A stretch of 64,000 bases of DNA from Ottowia sp. (GCF_016703145.1 NZ_JADJCO010000005.1:806001-870000), one strand, 5' to 3'. Positions 1-8,018 are shown, numbered from the stretch's first letter. Made by a program: numbers and translations. Notes: a model not told the origin generated them from the sequence alone.

Positions 1-286
1 GGTCGTGATCAACCACCGCGATGCCCTGGTCGCTCAGGTGCGCCAGAAACCGTGGCAGGCTCATCCGCGCCAGCTTCGCCGCACGCGCGGAGGTGAGTTC
101 GCCGCTCTTGAACAACCCAACGGCCAGCGCCGCGTGGACACCCGCGGCCAGCAGTTCGTCGGTGAAAGGCACGCTGACGAACAACGGTTGCCCGTGGCGG
201 GTCACCAGCGCGAGCCGCCCCTCCTCGGCCTCGCGGCTGAGGTCACCTGAGCGCTCGCGCAGTTCGCGGATGGTGAAGGTTTGCAT
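1..286 (-). CDS. Phd/YefM-like antitoxin with UPF0175-type C-terminus (partial)
   Basis: Reading down from an ATG at 284-286 the frame stays open to the window edge, giving 95 residues without a stop, so the 3' end is missing. The protein starts MQTFTIRELRERSGDLSREA, the usual N-terminal DNA-binding pattern of Phd/YefM antitoxins, continues with a TRHGQPLFVSVP strand, and ends in an ELTSARAAKLARMS helix-turn-helix-like segment typical of UPF0175 proteins. It would bind its own promoter and, by family precedent, neutralise a toxin encoded further left, outside the window. A palindrome lies just upstream at 294-304. The family call is by motif recognition; the partner toxin is not visible. Confidence 0.7.
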   Translation of the reverse strand, partial: MQTFTIRELRERSGDLSREAEEGRLALVTRHGQPLFVSVPFTDELLAAGVHAALAVGLFKSGELTSARAAKLARMSLPRFLAHLSDQGIAVVDHD

Positions 287-293
287 GGCGGCC

Positions 294-304
294 TCAATAA
301 TTGA
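294..304. promoter_or_regulatory. Palindrome upstream of the antitoxin
   Basis: The perfect palindrome TCAATAATTGA lies 7 bp upstream of the antitoxin ATG inside a short AT-rich stretch (294-330). Position and symmetry suit an autoregulatory operator overlapping the promoter. This is inference from position only. Confidence 0.35.
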
Positions 305-448
305 TCCCCTTTATTGGGTCACAAAATGAGGCCCGCGTCAAACCAGCCCACGTCTCTTTTGCCAAGGTGCGGCTGCGGGTACCCAGAGCCGCCGTGCTGA
401 AAGAAAAATGAATGAAACAGGGCATTTGTCGGCGTCAACAATACACTT

Positions 449-470
449 ATAGCTATCAAATACGAAGCAT
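449..470. repeat. Comamonadaceae-type intergenic repeat (GATAGCT family), short copy
   Basis: The sequence ATAGCTATCAAATACGAAGC shares its core with segments at 5522-5580, 9875-9940, 15800-15855, 18366-18416, 58601-58660 and 62728-62755. It lies in the roughly 250-bp gap between the antitoxin and the Crp-type regulator, which otherwise holds no gene that I can support. Confidence 0.6.
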
Positions 471-536
471 CCGCCCTCTCCTGCCGCGCACCCCGCCCAT
501 GCGGCGGCATGCCTGTCCGCCGCCGATGGCGCCCGA

Positions 537-1244
537 TCAAATCAGCGCACTTGCATGGCGCGCCAGCCCGGACGGGTCGGTCACCACCACCTTCGCGTGC
601 GCGATCCGGATCAGGGCCTGGTGTTCGAGCTTCTTGAGTTCGACGCTCAGGCTCTGCCGGCTGACGCCGAGCATGTCGCTCAATTCGCTCTGCGTCATGA
701 GGATCTCGATCTCCCGCTGGGGCAGCGCGCCCGGCTGTGTTTCGATGTTGGCGACGATCATGAGCAGATGCACCAGGCGGGCCTGGATGGACAGCAGCTG
801 CTGGAACGCGAACAGCTCGTACTGCTGGCGCGAGCGCCCGCACAGCAGTTGCAGCAGGCGCAACGCCAACGACGGCTGCGTCCGCAGCTCCGACAGCAGC
901 ACGTCCCGCGAGAGTTGCAGCAGTTCCGTCGGCCCGTGGGCGTCCGCGTCGTGGATGGCGCCCTTGCCGTCTATCACCGGGATCAGGCCATACACCTCGC
1001 CAGGTTGCAGATAGCGCGTGACGTGCCGCTTGCCGTCGCGCCCGTGGATGCTGAGTTCCAGGCTGCCCGAGCGCACGAAATACATCTGCGTCTGGGGCTG
1101 CCCGCGGCGCGTCAGCGCCTCACGGGGCTGCAGATGGCAGGGCAGGCAGCGCTCGGCGAGCCGCTCCAGAACCACCGACTCCAGGCCCGAAAACCACGCC
1201 GTCTGCCCGATGGCCTCCATCGCCGCCTGAAGTTGGGAAGTCAT
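537..1244 (-). CDS. Crp/Fnr family transcriptional regulator
   Basis: This 235-residue protein has the two-part Crp/Fnr layout: an N-terminal cyclic-nucleotide-binding-like beta roll (about residues 15-130) and a C-terminal winged helix with the recognition segment TQSELSDMLGVSRQSLSVEL (about 183-202). The N-terminus has scattered cysteines but not the clustered set of a classical Fnr iron-sulfur site, so the effector is unknown. It is transcribed away from the decarboxylase operon that starts 90 bp on the other side, so it is the likely local regulator of that operon. The gap carries an imperfect inverted repeat TGTC-N8-GACA at 1264-1279 that could be its operator. Fold assignment is firm; ligand and targets are inferred. 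Confidence 0.85.
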   Translation of the reverse strand: MTSQLQAAMEAIGQTAWFSGLESVVLERLAERCLPCHLQPREALTRRGQPQTQMYFVRSGSLELSIHGRDGKRHVTRYLQPGEVYGLIPVIDGKGAIHDADAHGPTELLQLSRDVLLSELRTQPSLALRLLQLLCGRSRQQYELFAFQQLLSIQARLVHLLMIVANIETQPGALPQREIEILMTQSELSDMLGVSRQSLSVELKKLEHQALIRIAHAKVVVTDPSGLARHASALI

Positions 1245-1334
1245 GGTTTTTCACTAGAAGATTTGTCGGATTTTGGACAGACGCCCACGGGCCTCGACCC
1301 ACACACTCGCGCTCCATCGAAGGACGCCAGGACC

Positions 1335-1874
1335 ATGACCGACAAACATTTGAAAGACCACAGTGTGCCCGCATCGCGGTACGTGGCGGCGCTGCGGCAA
1401 TGCGGCGTCGGCCACGTCGTCACCGTGCCCGACTGGGTGCAACTGGCCCTGCATGCGCGGCTCGAAGCGGGCGAGGACGGCCTCGCGCTCATCAACACCT
1501 GCAACGAGAACCAGGCCGTCACCGTCGCGGCCGGCCTCACGCTGGGCGGCCAGCGCCCGGTGCTGGTGATGCAGAACCAGGGCTTCTACAACTGCGTCAA
1601 CACGCTGCGCGCGGTGTGCCTCGATGCGCGCATTCCGCTGGTCCTGATGGTGGGCCAGTTCGGCCGCGAGTTCGACAACCTCGGCCAACCGGCCACGGCG
1701 TCGCGCCGCACCATGGTGCGCCTGATGGAGCCGCTGCTGGACACCCTGGGCATCGCCTTTCACCGGCTCGATGCCACGGCCGACCTGCCCTGCATTGAAA
1801 AGGCGTACGCGCAAGCCGCGGACACCGGCAATGCCGTCGTCGTCCTGGTGTCCGCACCGCTGGCCTGGAGCTAA
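1335..1874 (+). CDS. ThDP-dependent 2-oxoacid decarboxylase, alpha (PYR-domain) subunit
   Basis: This 179-residue protein has the N-terminal pyrimidine-binding domain of thiamine diphosphate enzymes and resembles the alpha chains of sulfopyruvate (ComD) and phosphonopyruvate decarboxylases. The segment NTCNENQAVTVAAGLTLGG (around 56-74) contains the Glu expected to activate the ThDP aminopyrimidine ring. The next gene, 3 bp downstream, supplies the diphosphate-binding half, so the two should form one active site. The ATG at 1335 was chosen because the protein then begins at the conserved domain; the frame is open further upstream but without similarity. Substrate is unknown: a sulfo-, phosphono- or other 2-oxoacid is possible. 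Confidence 0.8.
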   Translation: MTDKHLKDHSVPASRYVAALRQCGVGHVVTVPDWVQLALHARLEAGEDGLALINTCNENQAVTVAAGLTLGGQRPVLVMQNQGFYNCVNTLRAVCLDARIPLVLMVGQFGREFDNLGQPATASRRTMVRLMEPLLDTLGIAFHRLDATADLPCIEKAYAQAADTGNAVVVLVSAPLAWS

Positions 1875-1877
1875 ACC

Positions 1878-2495
1878 ATGATGAACATGATTCAAGCCTG
1901 CGCGCCCATCGCGCAGCGGCGCCCCGCCGATTCACTGCTGGTGGCGACCATGGGCGCCATGTTCGCGCTCGACCGCATCGAGGCCGAACTGGGCCTGCCC
2001 AAGCCCGCCAACCGCATCAACGCCGTGCCGCTGATGGGCGGGTCGGCCGGCATCGGCCTGGGCCTGGCGCTGGCGCAGCCCCAGCGCCGCGTGATCGTGG
2101 TGGATGGCGATGCCAGCCTGCTGATGGAACTGGGCAGCCTGAACACCGTCGCGGTGCAGGCGCCCGCGAACCTGCTGCACGTCGTGATCCACAACGGCGC
2201 GCAGTTCTCGGGGCTGGCCAACAGCCGGTCGCCGCACGCCAGCTTCAGCTTCACGCAAGCCGCGCGCAATGCTGGCTACCGGCACGCCGAGACGGTGGAC
2301 GACCCGGCCGCCTGGCCCGCGCGCTTCAGTGCCCTGCTCGCCCAGGATGGCCCCGTGCTGGTCGACCTGATGGTGGCCCCGATGCCCCAACAGACCGGAC
2401 CCGGCTTCGAGCAGAGCGAGATGCCGGACGTGCAGTTCGAGCGCATGGGCCAGGAAGCCCGCGCATTGCAAGCCTTCCTGCAAGGAACGTCATGA
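1878..2495 (+). CDS. ThDP-dependent 2-oxoacid decarboxylase, beta (PP-domain) subunit
   Basis: This 205-residue protein carries the diphosphate/Mg-binding half of a ThDP enzyme: VVDGDASLLMELGSLNTVA (about 74-92) followed by HNGA about 20 residues later is the GDx...N motif, with GDA in place of the textbook GDG. It resembles sulfopyruvate decarboxylase beta (ComE). It lies 3 bp after the alpha gene, and its stop overlaps the next start by 4 bp, indicating translational coupling with the GMC oxidoreductase. The expected product is an aldehyde formed by decarboxylation. Pathway identity is not settled by the sequence. Confidence 0.8.
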   Translation: MMNMIQACAPIAQRRPADSLLVATMGAMFALDRIEAELGLPKPANRINAVPLMGGSAGIGLGLALAQPQRRVIVVDGDASLLMELGSLNTVAVQAPANLLHVVIHNGAQFSGLANSRSPHASFSFTQAARNAGYRHAETVDDPAAWPARFSALLAQDGPVLVDLMVAPMPQQTGPGFEQSEMPDVQFERMGQEARALQAFLQGTS

Positions 2496-4123
2496 CACAC
2501 ACCGAATACGACTACGTCATCGTCGGCGCGGGCTCGGCCGGCGCCGCGCTCGCCACCCGCCTGAGCGAGGACCCGGGCACCACGGTGCTGCTGCTGGAGG
2601 CCGGCGCGGCCAACCACAAGGACTTCTGGGTGCGCACGCCGGTGGGCGTGGCCAAGATCCTGCAGGACCCGCGCTACGTGTGGCAGTCGAAGACCACGCC
2701 GCAGAAGAGCCTGGTGGGCCAGGAGATCTATTGGCCGCACGGCAAGATGCCCGGCGGGTCCAGTTCGGTCAACGGCATGATCTTCGTGCGCGGCGACCCG
2801 CGGGAGTACGACAACTGGCAAGACCTGCACGGCTGCGAAGGCTGGTCGCACAAGGACTGCCTGCCGTACTTCAAGCGTTTCGAGTCCACGACGGCGGGCG
2901 ACGACCAGTTGCGCGGCCGCTCGGGCCCGATCAGCGTGACCCCGCTGGGCGACCGGCAGCGCGACCCGCTCTCCGACGCCTTCGTGTCGGCCTGCCAGCA
3001 AGCCGGCATTCCGCTGACCGACGACTACAACGGCCGCCAGTACGAAGGCGTCAACTACCTGCAGCTGTCCACCCGCAACGGCCAGCGCTGCAGCACGGCC
3101 ATCGGCCACCTGGCCAGCGCCGAAGGCCGCCAGAACCTGAACCTGCAGCTCCAGGCGCACGCCACGCGCGTGGTGTTCGAGGGCACGGCCGCCGTCGGCG
3201 TCGAATACCGCCAGGGCGGGCAGCTGAAGGTGGCGCGCGCCCGGCGCGAGGTGATCCTGTCGGCCGGCCCCATCAAGTCGCCGCAACTGCTGGAGCTGTC
3301 GGGCATCGGGCAGGCCGAGCGCCTGAAGTCGCTCGGCATCGCGGTGGTCCACGACGCACCCGAGGTCGGCGAGAACCTGCGCGACCACCTGCAGGCGCGC
3401 ATCACCTTCGAGTGCACGCGGCCGGTCACGCTCAACGACGTGCTCAACAGCCGGTTCAGGACGCTGGCGATGGGCGCCGGCTACCTGCTGAACCGCAGGG
3501 GGTTCATGTCCACGCCATCGACCTCGGCGCACGCCCAGGCCCGCACGCGCCCGGAACACACCCGCCCGGAGGTCAAGATCCAGATGCACTACCTGAGCGC
3601 CGCCGACCGCTATTCGACCGGCAAGGGCATGGGGCTCGATCCGTTTCCGGGCTTCACCATCGGTTTCTTCCAGCTGCGGCCGGAGTCCAAGGGCTGGATC
3701 CACACCGCTGGCACCGATGCGATGGTGGACCCGGTCATCGAAGCCAACTACCTGACGCACGAGCGCGACATCACGGCCATGCTCGATGCGCTGAAGCTGG
3801 CGCGCAAGGTGGTGGGCCAGCCGGCGCTGCGGCCCCTGACGAAGCGCGAGACCCGCCCCGGCATCGACGTGCAGGACGACGCCGGCCTGCTGCACTACAT
3901 CAAGGAATGCGGGCAGACCTCGTGGCATCCCATCGGCACCTGCCGCATGGGCAGCGACGCGGCGTCCGTCGTCGATCCGCGATTGCGCGTGCGCGGCGTG
4001 CAGCGCCTGCGCGTCATCGACTCGTCCGTCATGCCCACCATGCCGTCGTCCAACACCAATGCGGGCTCCATCATGATCGGCGAGAAAGCGGCCGACCTGA
4101 TCCGGGGCATTCGCCTTTCATGA
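2492..4123 (+). CDS. GMC family FAD-dependent alcohol oxidoreductase (choline dehydrogenase-like)
   Basis: This 543-residue flavoprotein begins with the Rossmann dinucleotide motif YVIVGAGSAGAALATRL (8-24). It has the first GMC signature region PHGKMPGGSSSVNGMIFVRG (about 89-108), and near the C-terminus TSWHPIGTCRMG with the catalytic His, followed by the VMPTMPSSNTNAGSIMIGEKA FAD-binding tail. Length and motif order fit choline dehydrogenase/alcohol dehydrogenase relatives. Such enzymes oxidise primary alcohols to aldehydes with electrons passed to the respiratory chain or a quinone. The ATGA overlap with the decarboxylase beta gene places it in the same pathway, either supplying or removing an alcohol/aldehyde. 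The substrate cannot be read from the sequence. Confidence 0.88.
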   Translation: MTHTEYDYVIVGAGSAGAALATRLSEDPGTTVLLLEAGAANHKDFWVRTPVGVAKILQDPRYVWQSKTTPQKSLVGQEIYWPHGKMPGGSSSVNGMIFVRGDPREYDNWQDLHGCEGWSHKDCLPYFKRFESTTAGDDQLRGRSGPISVTPLGDRQRDPLSDAFVSACQQAGIPLTDDYNGRQYEGVNYLQLSTRNGQRCSTAIGHLASAEGRQNLNLQLQAHATRVVFEGTAAVGVEYRQGGQLKVARARREVILSAGPIKSPQLLELSGIGQAERLKSLGIAVVHDAPEVGENLRDHLQARITFECTRPVTLNDVLNSRFRTLAMGAGYLLNRRGFMSTPSTSAHAQARTRPEHTRPEVKIQMHYLSAADRYSTGKGMGLDPFPGFTIGFFQLRPESKGWIHTAGTDAMVDPVIEANYLTHERDITAMLDALKLARKVVGQPALRPLTKRETRPGIDVQDDAGLLHYIKECGQTSWHPIGTCRMGSDAASVVDPRLRVRGVQRLRVIDSSVMPTMPSSNTNAGSIMIGEKAADLIRGIRLS

Positions 4124-4165
4124 CCGACACCCACCGATTCATCACGACACCCCCGGAGACTCACC

Positions 4166-5146
4166 ATGACCCGCATCCATCGCCGCCAATTCATGGCCAC
4201 CGCCACGGCCGTTGCCGCGGCCGCCGCGCCAGGTTTTTCGCTTGCGCAAGCAGGCTATCCCAACAAGCCCGTCAAGATCATCGTGCCGCTGCCGGCGGGG
4301 GGTGCCGCGGATGCGGGCGCGCGGATCGTCTCCGCCCACCTGCAGACGCTACTGAAGCAGCCCGTGGTCATCGACAACAAGCCGGGCGGCAGCTACGTCA
4401 TCGGCGTGCAGGCCACCGTGAGCGCGCCGGCCGATGGCTACACGCTGATCGCCGTCAACACCGGCATGGCGGCCGCGCAGGCCACCATGAAGCGCTACGA
4501 CCTGCTGAAGTCGCTGACGCCCATCACGCAAATCGGCCTGACCCCCTGCCTGCTGGTGGTGTCCACGCAGTCGAAATTCACATCCATGGCGGAGCTGATC
4601 GCCTACGGCAAGGCCAATCCAGGCAAGTTGAACTTTGGCTCCGTGGGGATCGGCAGCCTGGAGCACCTCTGGGTTTCGATGTTCAGCAAGGCCGCGGGCA
4701 TCGAGGTGACGCACGTCCCTTTCAAGGGCATGCCCGACGCACTGGTGGCGCTGGCGCAAGGCGAGATCCAGTTCATACCGGCCGTCCTGCCCGCGGCGGC
4801 ACCGTTCATCGAGAAGAAGGCGATCCGGCCATTGGGCTTGTTGTCGGACAAGCGAAACCCCGGCACGCCCGACATCCCCACGCTCAAGGAGCAGGGGTTC
4901 AACGTGCCGCCGATGGAGTTCTGGAGCGGCTATGCGGTAGCGGCGGGAACGCCCGCGCCGGTGGTCGAACGTCTGCGGCGCGAATTGACCGCCACGGCAA
5001 GCGACCCGGCGGTGAAGGAAAAGTTTGCCGGCATGTCCACCACGGTCGTGATCAGCAACGGCCCTACCGACTTCGCCAAGCTGATCGGCGCCGACTTGCG
5101 GTGGATGGCCACAACCGCCAAGGCGGCGGACATCCGGCTCGAATAA
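4166..5146 (+). CDS. Bug/TctC-family periplasmic solute-binding protein
   Basis: This 326-residue protein starts MTRIHRRQFMATATAVAAAA, a Tat-like/Sec signal with twin arginines, and continues after the cleavage region with YPNKPVKIIVPLPAGGAADA, the hallmark start of Bug (Bordetella uptake gene) receptors. These proteins bind carboxylates in the periplasm and may feed a TTT transporter or act as sensors; no TctAB membrane subunits are present nearby, which is usual for Bug genes. It ends the operon that starts at 1335, so its ligand is probably the acid metabolised by the neighbouring enzymes. Confidence 0.88.
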   Translation: MTRIHRRQFMATATAVAAAAAPGFSLAQAGYPNKPVKIIVPLPAGGAADAGARIVSAHLQTLLKQPVVIDNKPGGSYVIGVQATVSAPADGYTLIAVNTGMAAAQATMKRYDLLKSLTPITQIGLTPCLLVVSTQSKFTSMAELIAYGKANPGKLNFGSVGIGSLEHLWVSMFSKAAGIEVTHVPFKGMPDALVALAQGEIQFIPAVLPAAAPFIEKKAIRPLGLLSDKRNPGTPDIPTLKEQGFNVPPMEFWSGYAVAAGTPAPVVERLRRELTATASDPAVKEKFAGMSTTVVISNGPTDFAKLIGADLRWMATTAKAADIRLE

Positions 5147-5176
5147 GGCAGCGCCCGGCGCCGTTCGATTCAACCT

Positions 5177-5280
5177 GGAAGCGGCCGTTGAACGCGCCCG
5201 CCAGTGCCGTGATCGGCGTGGCAGGCAAGGCTGCGCCCTGCAAGGGCGAGGACGCCGCAGGCTGATGCCTGCAAGGGCGC
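5177..5280 (+). repeat. Second, divergent copy of the structured element found at 62387-62702
   Basis: The 44 nt at 5187-5230 are identical to 62399-62442. The preceding bases GAAGCGGCCGTTGAAC differ at only two positions from GAAACGGCAGTTGAAC at the other locus, so the inverted-repeat edge is partly kept. Downstream the copies diverge, but GCGCCCTGCAAGGG recurs in both. It sits just after the Bug gene and has no associated 505-residue protein. It looks like a decayed or internally rearranged copy of the same element. Confidence 0.75.
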
Positions 5281-5480
5281 CCGCCACCACCAGCACGCCG
5301 CCGTGCGGCGACGAGCCGTAGGCGTGGCGGCCAGTTCCTCGTTGATGGCGGTCACGAAGGTCAGGCCCGCTTCCTCCCACCGCCGGCCCGCCTTCCAGAG
5401 ATCTGCTGGTCCACCATGCCCAGCGGCGAGCCGCGGTAGCCGCTGACGAAGCGGCGTGCCTCATCGCGCCAGCGCTGCAT
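5281..5480 (-). pseudogene. Remnant of indolepyruvate ferredoxin oxidoreductase (N-terminal region)
   Basis: The minus strand encodes MQRWRDEARRFVSGYRGSPL followed by GMVDQQ, then after a 2-bp frame change IWKAGRRWEEAGLTFVTAIN, then EELAAT, and after another slip AYGSSPHGGVLV. This order matches the N-terminal part of indolepyruvate ferredoxin oxidoreductase (xxFVSGYRGSPLGxxDxxxWKA...NExLAAT). At least two frameshifts and loss of the rest of the roughly 1,100-residue enzyme make it a dead fragment. Its right side runs into the structured repeat at 5177-5280, which may mark the event that destroyed it. Confidence 0.7.
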
Positions 5481-5521
5481 CAACGGTACCTGTCGCGGCG
5501 CCCGGCATGGCCAGCGTCATT

Positions 5522-5580
5522 TCAAGATAAAACAGGCATCAGCCCGCATGGATATTACGCCAATAGCTATCAATCACATA
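5522..5580. repeat. Comamonadaceae-type intergenic repeat (GATAGCT family)
   Basis: This stretch contains AAAACAGGCATCAGCCCGCA, then GGATATTACGCCAATAGCTATCAA split over two half-sites, the same core as the copies at 449, 15800 and 18366. It lies directly upstream of the nirS regulatory sites and is clearly lower in GC than its surroundings. Confidence 0.6.
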
Positions 5581-5592
5581 GCGAACGGCACT

Positions 5593-5606
5593 TTGATCGA
5601 CATCAA
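5593..5606. promoter_or_regulatory. Perfect Fnr/Dnr box upstream of nirS
   Basis: TTGATCGACATCAA is an exact match to the Fnr/Dnr consensus TTGAT-N4-ATCAA. It lies about 140 bp before the nirS start. With the second site 18 bp further on, and a Dnr-like gene at 15894-16598, it argues for oxygen/NO control of the nir operon. Confidence 0.85.
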
Positions 5607-5624
5607 ACCTCGCCTTGGCACGGC

Positions 5625-5638
5625 TTGAACCAAGTCAA
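5625..5638. promoter_or_regulatory. Second Fnr/Dnr-type box upstream of nirS
   Basis: TTGAACCAAGTCAA keeps the TTGA-N6-TCAA half-sites and resembles the site before norQ (TTGAAGTAAGTCAA at 18242-18255). The centre-to-centre distance from the first box is 32 bp, about three helical turns, so both sites could lie on the same DNA face. Confidence 0.65.
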
Positions 5639-5745
5639 GGACGGCCCAGCGCATCGCCCGCAAGATCGCGCTGACCGGGACCGATCTCCAGCGGCCATCT
5701 CCCGGCCCCACCGCCCCCGGCCGCTGTGGTGACACGAGACACACG

Positions 5746-7497
5746 ATGAGAACGACCATGAGGATGCCCAGACTCTCTCCGCTGACCGCCGTACTGAGCA
5801 CCGCCCTGCTGCTGGGCACGGCCGCCGTGGCACAGCAGCCGGCCGCCGATGGCGCCAAGCCCGACGTCTCCAGGGTCGAACGCAACTACATGGGCGCCGC
5901 GTCGCCGCTGGGCAGCGAGTCGATGCACCAGTCCGCCAACCCCAAGGCGCCGCCGATGACGGAGGCCGAGTTCACCCGCGCCCGCCAGATCTACTTCGAG
6001 CGCTGCGCCGGCTGCCACGGCGTGCTGCGCAAGGGCGCCACCGGCAAGCCGCTGACGCCGGACCTCACGGTGCCCAAGGGCACCGACTACCTGAAGGTCT
6101 TCATCGGCTACGGCTCGCCCGCCGGCATGCCCAACTGGCTGACCTCGGGCGACTTCGACGAGGCCACGGTGGACCTGATGGCGCGCTACATCCAGCACGA
6201 CGCGCCCACGCCGCCCGAGTTCTCGCTGGCGGACATGCAGAAGACGCTGAAGGAGTACGTGCCCGTCGCCCAGCGCACGAAGAAGAAGATGAACAACTAC
6301 AACATCGAGAACATCTTCTCCGTCACCCTGCGCGACGCCGGCGAGATCGCCCTGATCGACGGCGACACCAAGCAGATCATCAACATCGTCAAGACCGGCT
6401 ACGCGGTGCACATCTCGCGCACCTCGGCCTCGGGCCGCTACCTGTACGTGATCGGCCGCGACGCGCGGCTGAACCTGATCGACCTGTGGATGGAAAAGCC
6501 CGACAACGTGGCCGAGATCAAGGTCGGCCTGGAGGCGCGCAGCGTGGAGACCAGCAAGTTCAAGGGCTGGGAGGACAAGATCGCCATCGCCGGCACCTAT
6601 TGGCCGCCACAGTTCGTGATGATGGACGGCGACACGCTGAAACCCCGCAAGATCGTCGGCACCCGCGGCATGGACGTCAACAACGAGTTCCACCCCGAGC
6701 CGCGCGTGGCCGCCATCGTCTCCAGCCACCAGAAGCCCGAGTTCCTGGTCAACGCCAAGGAGACCGGCAAGATCCTGATGGTCGATTACACCGACCTCGA
6801 GAACCTGAAGATGACGGAGCTGAGCGCCGCCAAGTTCCTGCACGACGGCGGCTTCGACAGCACGCGCCGCTACTTCATGACCGCCGCCAACGCGTCCGAC
6901 AAGATCGCCGTGGTGGACACCAAAACCAGCAAGATGGCCGCGCTGGTGGACGTGGGCAAGACCCCACACCCCGGCCGGGGCGCCAACTTCAAGCACCCCA
7001 AGTTCGGCCCCGTCTGGGCCACCTCGGGCCTGGGCGACGAGAGCATCGCCATCATCGGCACCGACCCGGTCAAGAACAAGGCCAGCGCCTGGAAGGTGGT
7101 GCAGAGCCTCAAGGGCCAGGGTGGCGGCTCGCTGTTCATCAAGACGCACCCCAAGTCCAACAACCTGTGGGTGGACACCACGCTCAACCCCGATCCGAAG
7201 ATCAGCCAGAGCGTGGCGGTGTTCGACATCCGCGACCTGAGCAAGCCGCCGCAGGTGATCGACATCGCCGCGTGCGCCAACCTCAAGGACGACGGCGCCA
7301 AGCGCGTGGTGCAGCCCGAATACAACCGCAAGGGCGACGAGGTGTGGTTCTCCGTCTGGAGCGCCAAGGACAAGGAGTCCGCCATCGTGGTGGTGGACGA
7401 CAAGACCCGCACCTGCAAGACGGCGATCAAGGATCCGAAGCTGGTCACGCCGACGGGCAAGTTCAACATCCACAACACGCAGCACGACGTTTATTGA
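5746..7497 (+). CDS. nirS: Cytochrome cd1 nitrite reductase NirS
   Basis: This 583-residue periplasmic enzyme reduces nitrite to nitric oxide. A signal peptide covers roughly residues 1-30 (hydrophobic SPLTAVLSTALLLGTAAVA). The cytochrome c domain has the heme c motif CAGCH at 87-91, and the remainder is the eight-bladed d1-heme propeller, with the typical GYAVHISRTSASGRYLYVIG and GGGSLFIKTHPKSNNLWVD segments. Length matches NirS (about 560-600). The start at 5746 gives a normal signal peptide; an internal ATG 12 bp later is an alternative. It is the first gene of the nir operon and is preceded by two Fnr/Dnr boxes. Confidence 0.98.
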   Translation: MRTTMRMPRLSPLTAVLSTALLLGTAAVAQQPAADGAKPDVSRVERNYMGAASPLGSESMHQSANPKAPPMTEAEFTRARQIYFERCAGCHGVLRKGATGKPLTPDLTVPKGTDYLKVFIGYGSPAGMPNWLTSGDFDEATVDLMARYIQHDAPTPPEFSLADMQKTLKEYVPVAQRTKKKMNNYNIENIFSVTLRDAGEIALIDGDTKQIINIVKTGYAVHISRTSASGRYLYVIGRDARLNLIDLWMEKPDNVAEIKVGLEARSVETSKFKGWEDKIAIAGTYWPPQFVMMDGDTLKPRKIVGTRGMDVNNEFHPEPRVAAIVSSHQKPEFLVNAKETGKILMVDYTDLENLKMTELSAAKFLHDGGFDSTRRYFMTAANASDKIAVVDTKTSKMAALVDVGKTPHPGRGANFKHPKFGPVWATSGLGDESIAIIGTDPVKNKASAWKVVQSLKGQGGGSLFIKTHPKSNNLWVDTTLNPDPKISQSVAVFDIRDLSKPPQVIDIAACANLKDDGAKRVVQPEYNRKGDEVWFSVWSAKDKESAIVVVDDKTRTCKTAIKDPKLVTPTGKFNIHNTQHDVY

Positions 7498-7535
7498 TCC
7501 CCCTGAGGCGCTTCGCGCCTTCCCCCCAGGGGGAC
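7498..7535 (+). terminator. GC-rich hairpin / intergenic repeat after nirS
   Basis: CCCCCTGAGGCGC-TTC-GCGCC-TT-CCCCCCAGGGGG can fold as a nested stem: an inner GGCGC/GCGCC stem with a TTC loop and an outer CCCCCTGAG/CCAGGGGG pairing. It directly follows the nirS stop codon without a T run. It may stabilise the abundant nirS message or attenuate transcription into nirM. The following 130 bp to nirM contain no gene. Confidence 0.5.
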
Positions 7536-7664
7536 GACGCTGGTGGGCGGGCCAAGTCCTTCCACGGCGTCCGCTGGCATGGCCTGCTTCGCGGTCTCTC
7601 GGGCGCGGAGTGCCACGCATGACCAGGACCTTGGTCCACCCCTTCAAACAAACGGAGACTCACG

Positions 7665-7976
7665 ATGAAACGCCTTGCCCTCCTCGCCACCGCGCTGGCC
7701 TTCGCGGCCACCCCGGCCCTGGCCGATCCCGAGGCCGCCATGAACAAGGCCGGCTGCGTCGCCTGCCACGCCAAGGACAAGAAGCTGGTCGGCCCGTCCT
7801 TCAAGGACATCGCCGCCAAGTACAAGGGCCAGGGCGACGTCACCGCCAAGCTGATCGACAAGGTGCGCAAGGGCGGTTCGGGCGTGTTCGGCCCCATCCC
7901 GATGGCGCCCAACGGCCCGGACAAGATCAGCGACGCCGACCTCAAGTCGGCGGTCGAGTTCATTCTCAAGTCCTGA
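7665..7976 (+). CDS. nirM: Cytochrome c-551 NirM, electron donor to NirS
   Basis: This 103-residue protein has a signal peptide (residues 1-20, ending ATPALA), the heme motif CVACH at 31-35, and the C-terminal axial Met in GPIPMAPNG at about residue 80. These are the features and size of c8/c-551 cytochromes that pass electrons from the bc1 complex to cytochrome cd1 in the periplasm. A good AAACGGAG ribosome site precedes the ATG. It follows nirS as in Pseudomonas nirSM. Confidence 0.93.
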   Translation: MKRLALLATALAFAATPALADPEAAMNKAGCVACHAKDKKLVGPSFKDIAAKYKGQGDVTAKLIDKVRKGGSGVFGPIPMAPNGPDKISDADLKSAVEFILKS

Positions 7977-8018
7977 GGTTCGCCGGCCGGCGGTCCGCCA
8001 TTCCCCGAAACCGCGCCC

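Noticed and set aside
5635..7647. Long open frame (670 codons) antisense to nirS, and similar long antisense frames opposite the GMC gene, nirJ, nirN, the 505-aa gene and others
   Set aside because: These arise from GC-rich codon bias on the opposite strand. Translations are rich in Arg/Ala/His/Gly with no family similarity, and the sense frames are clear genes.
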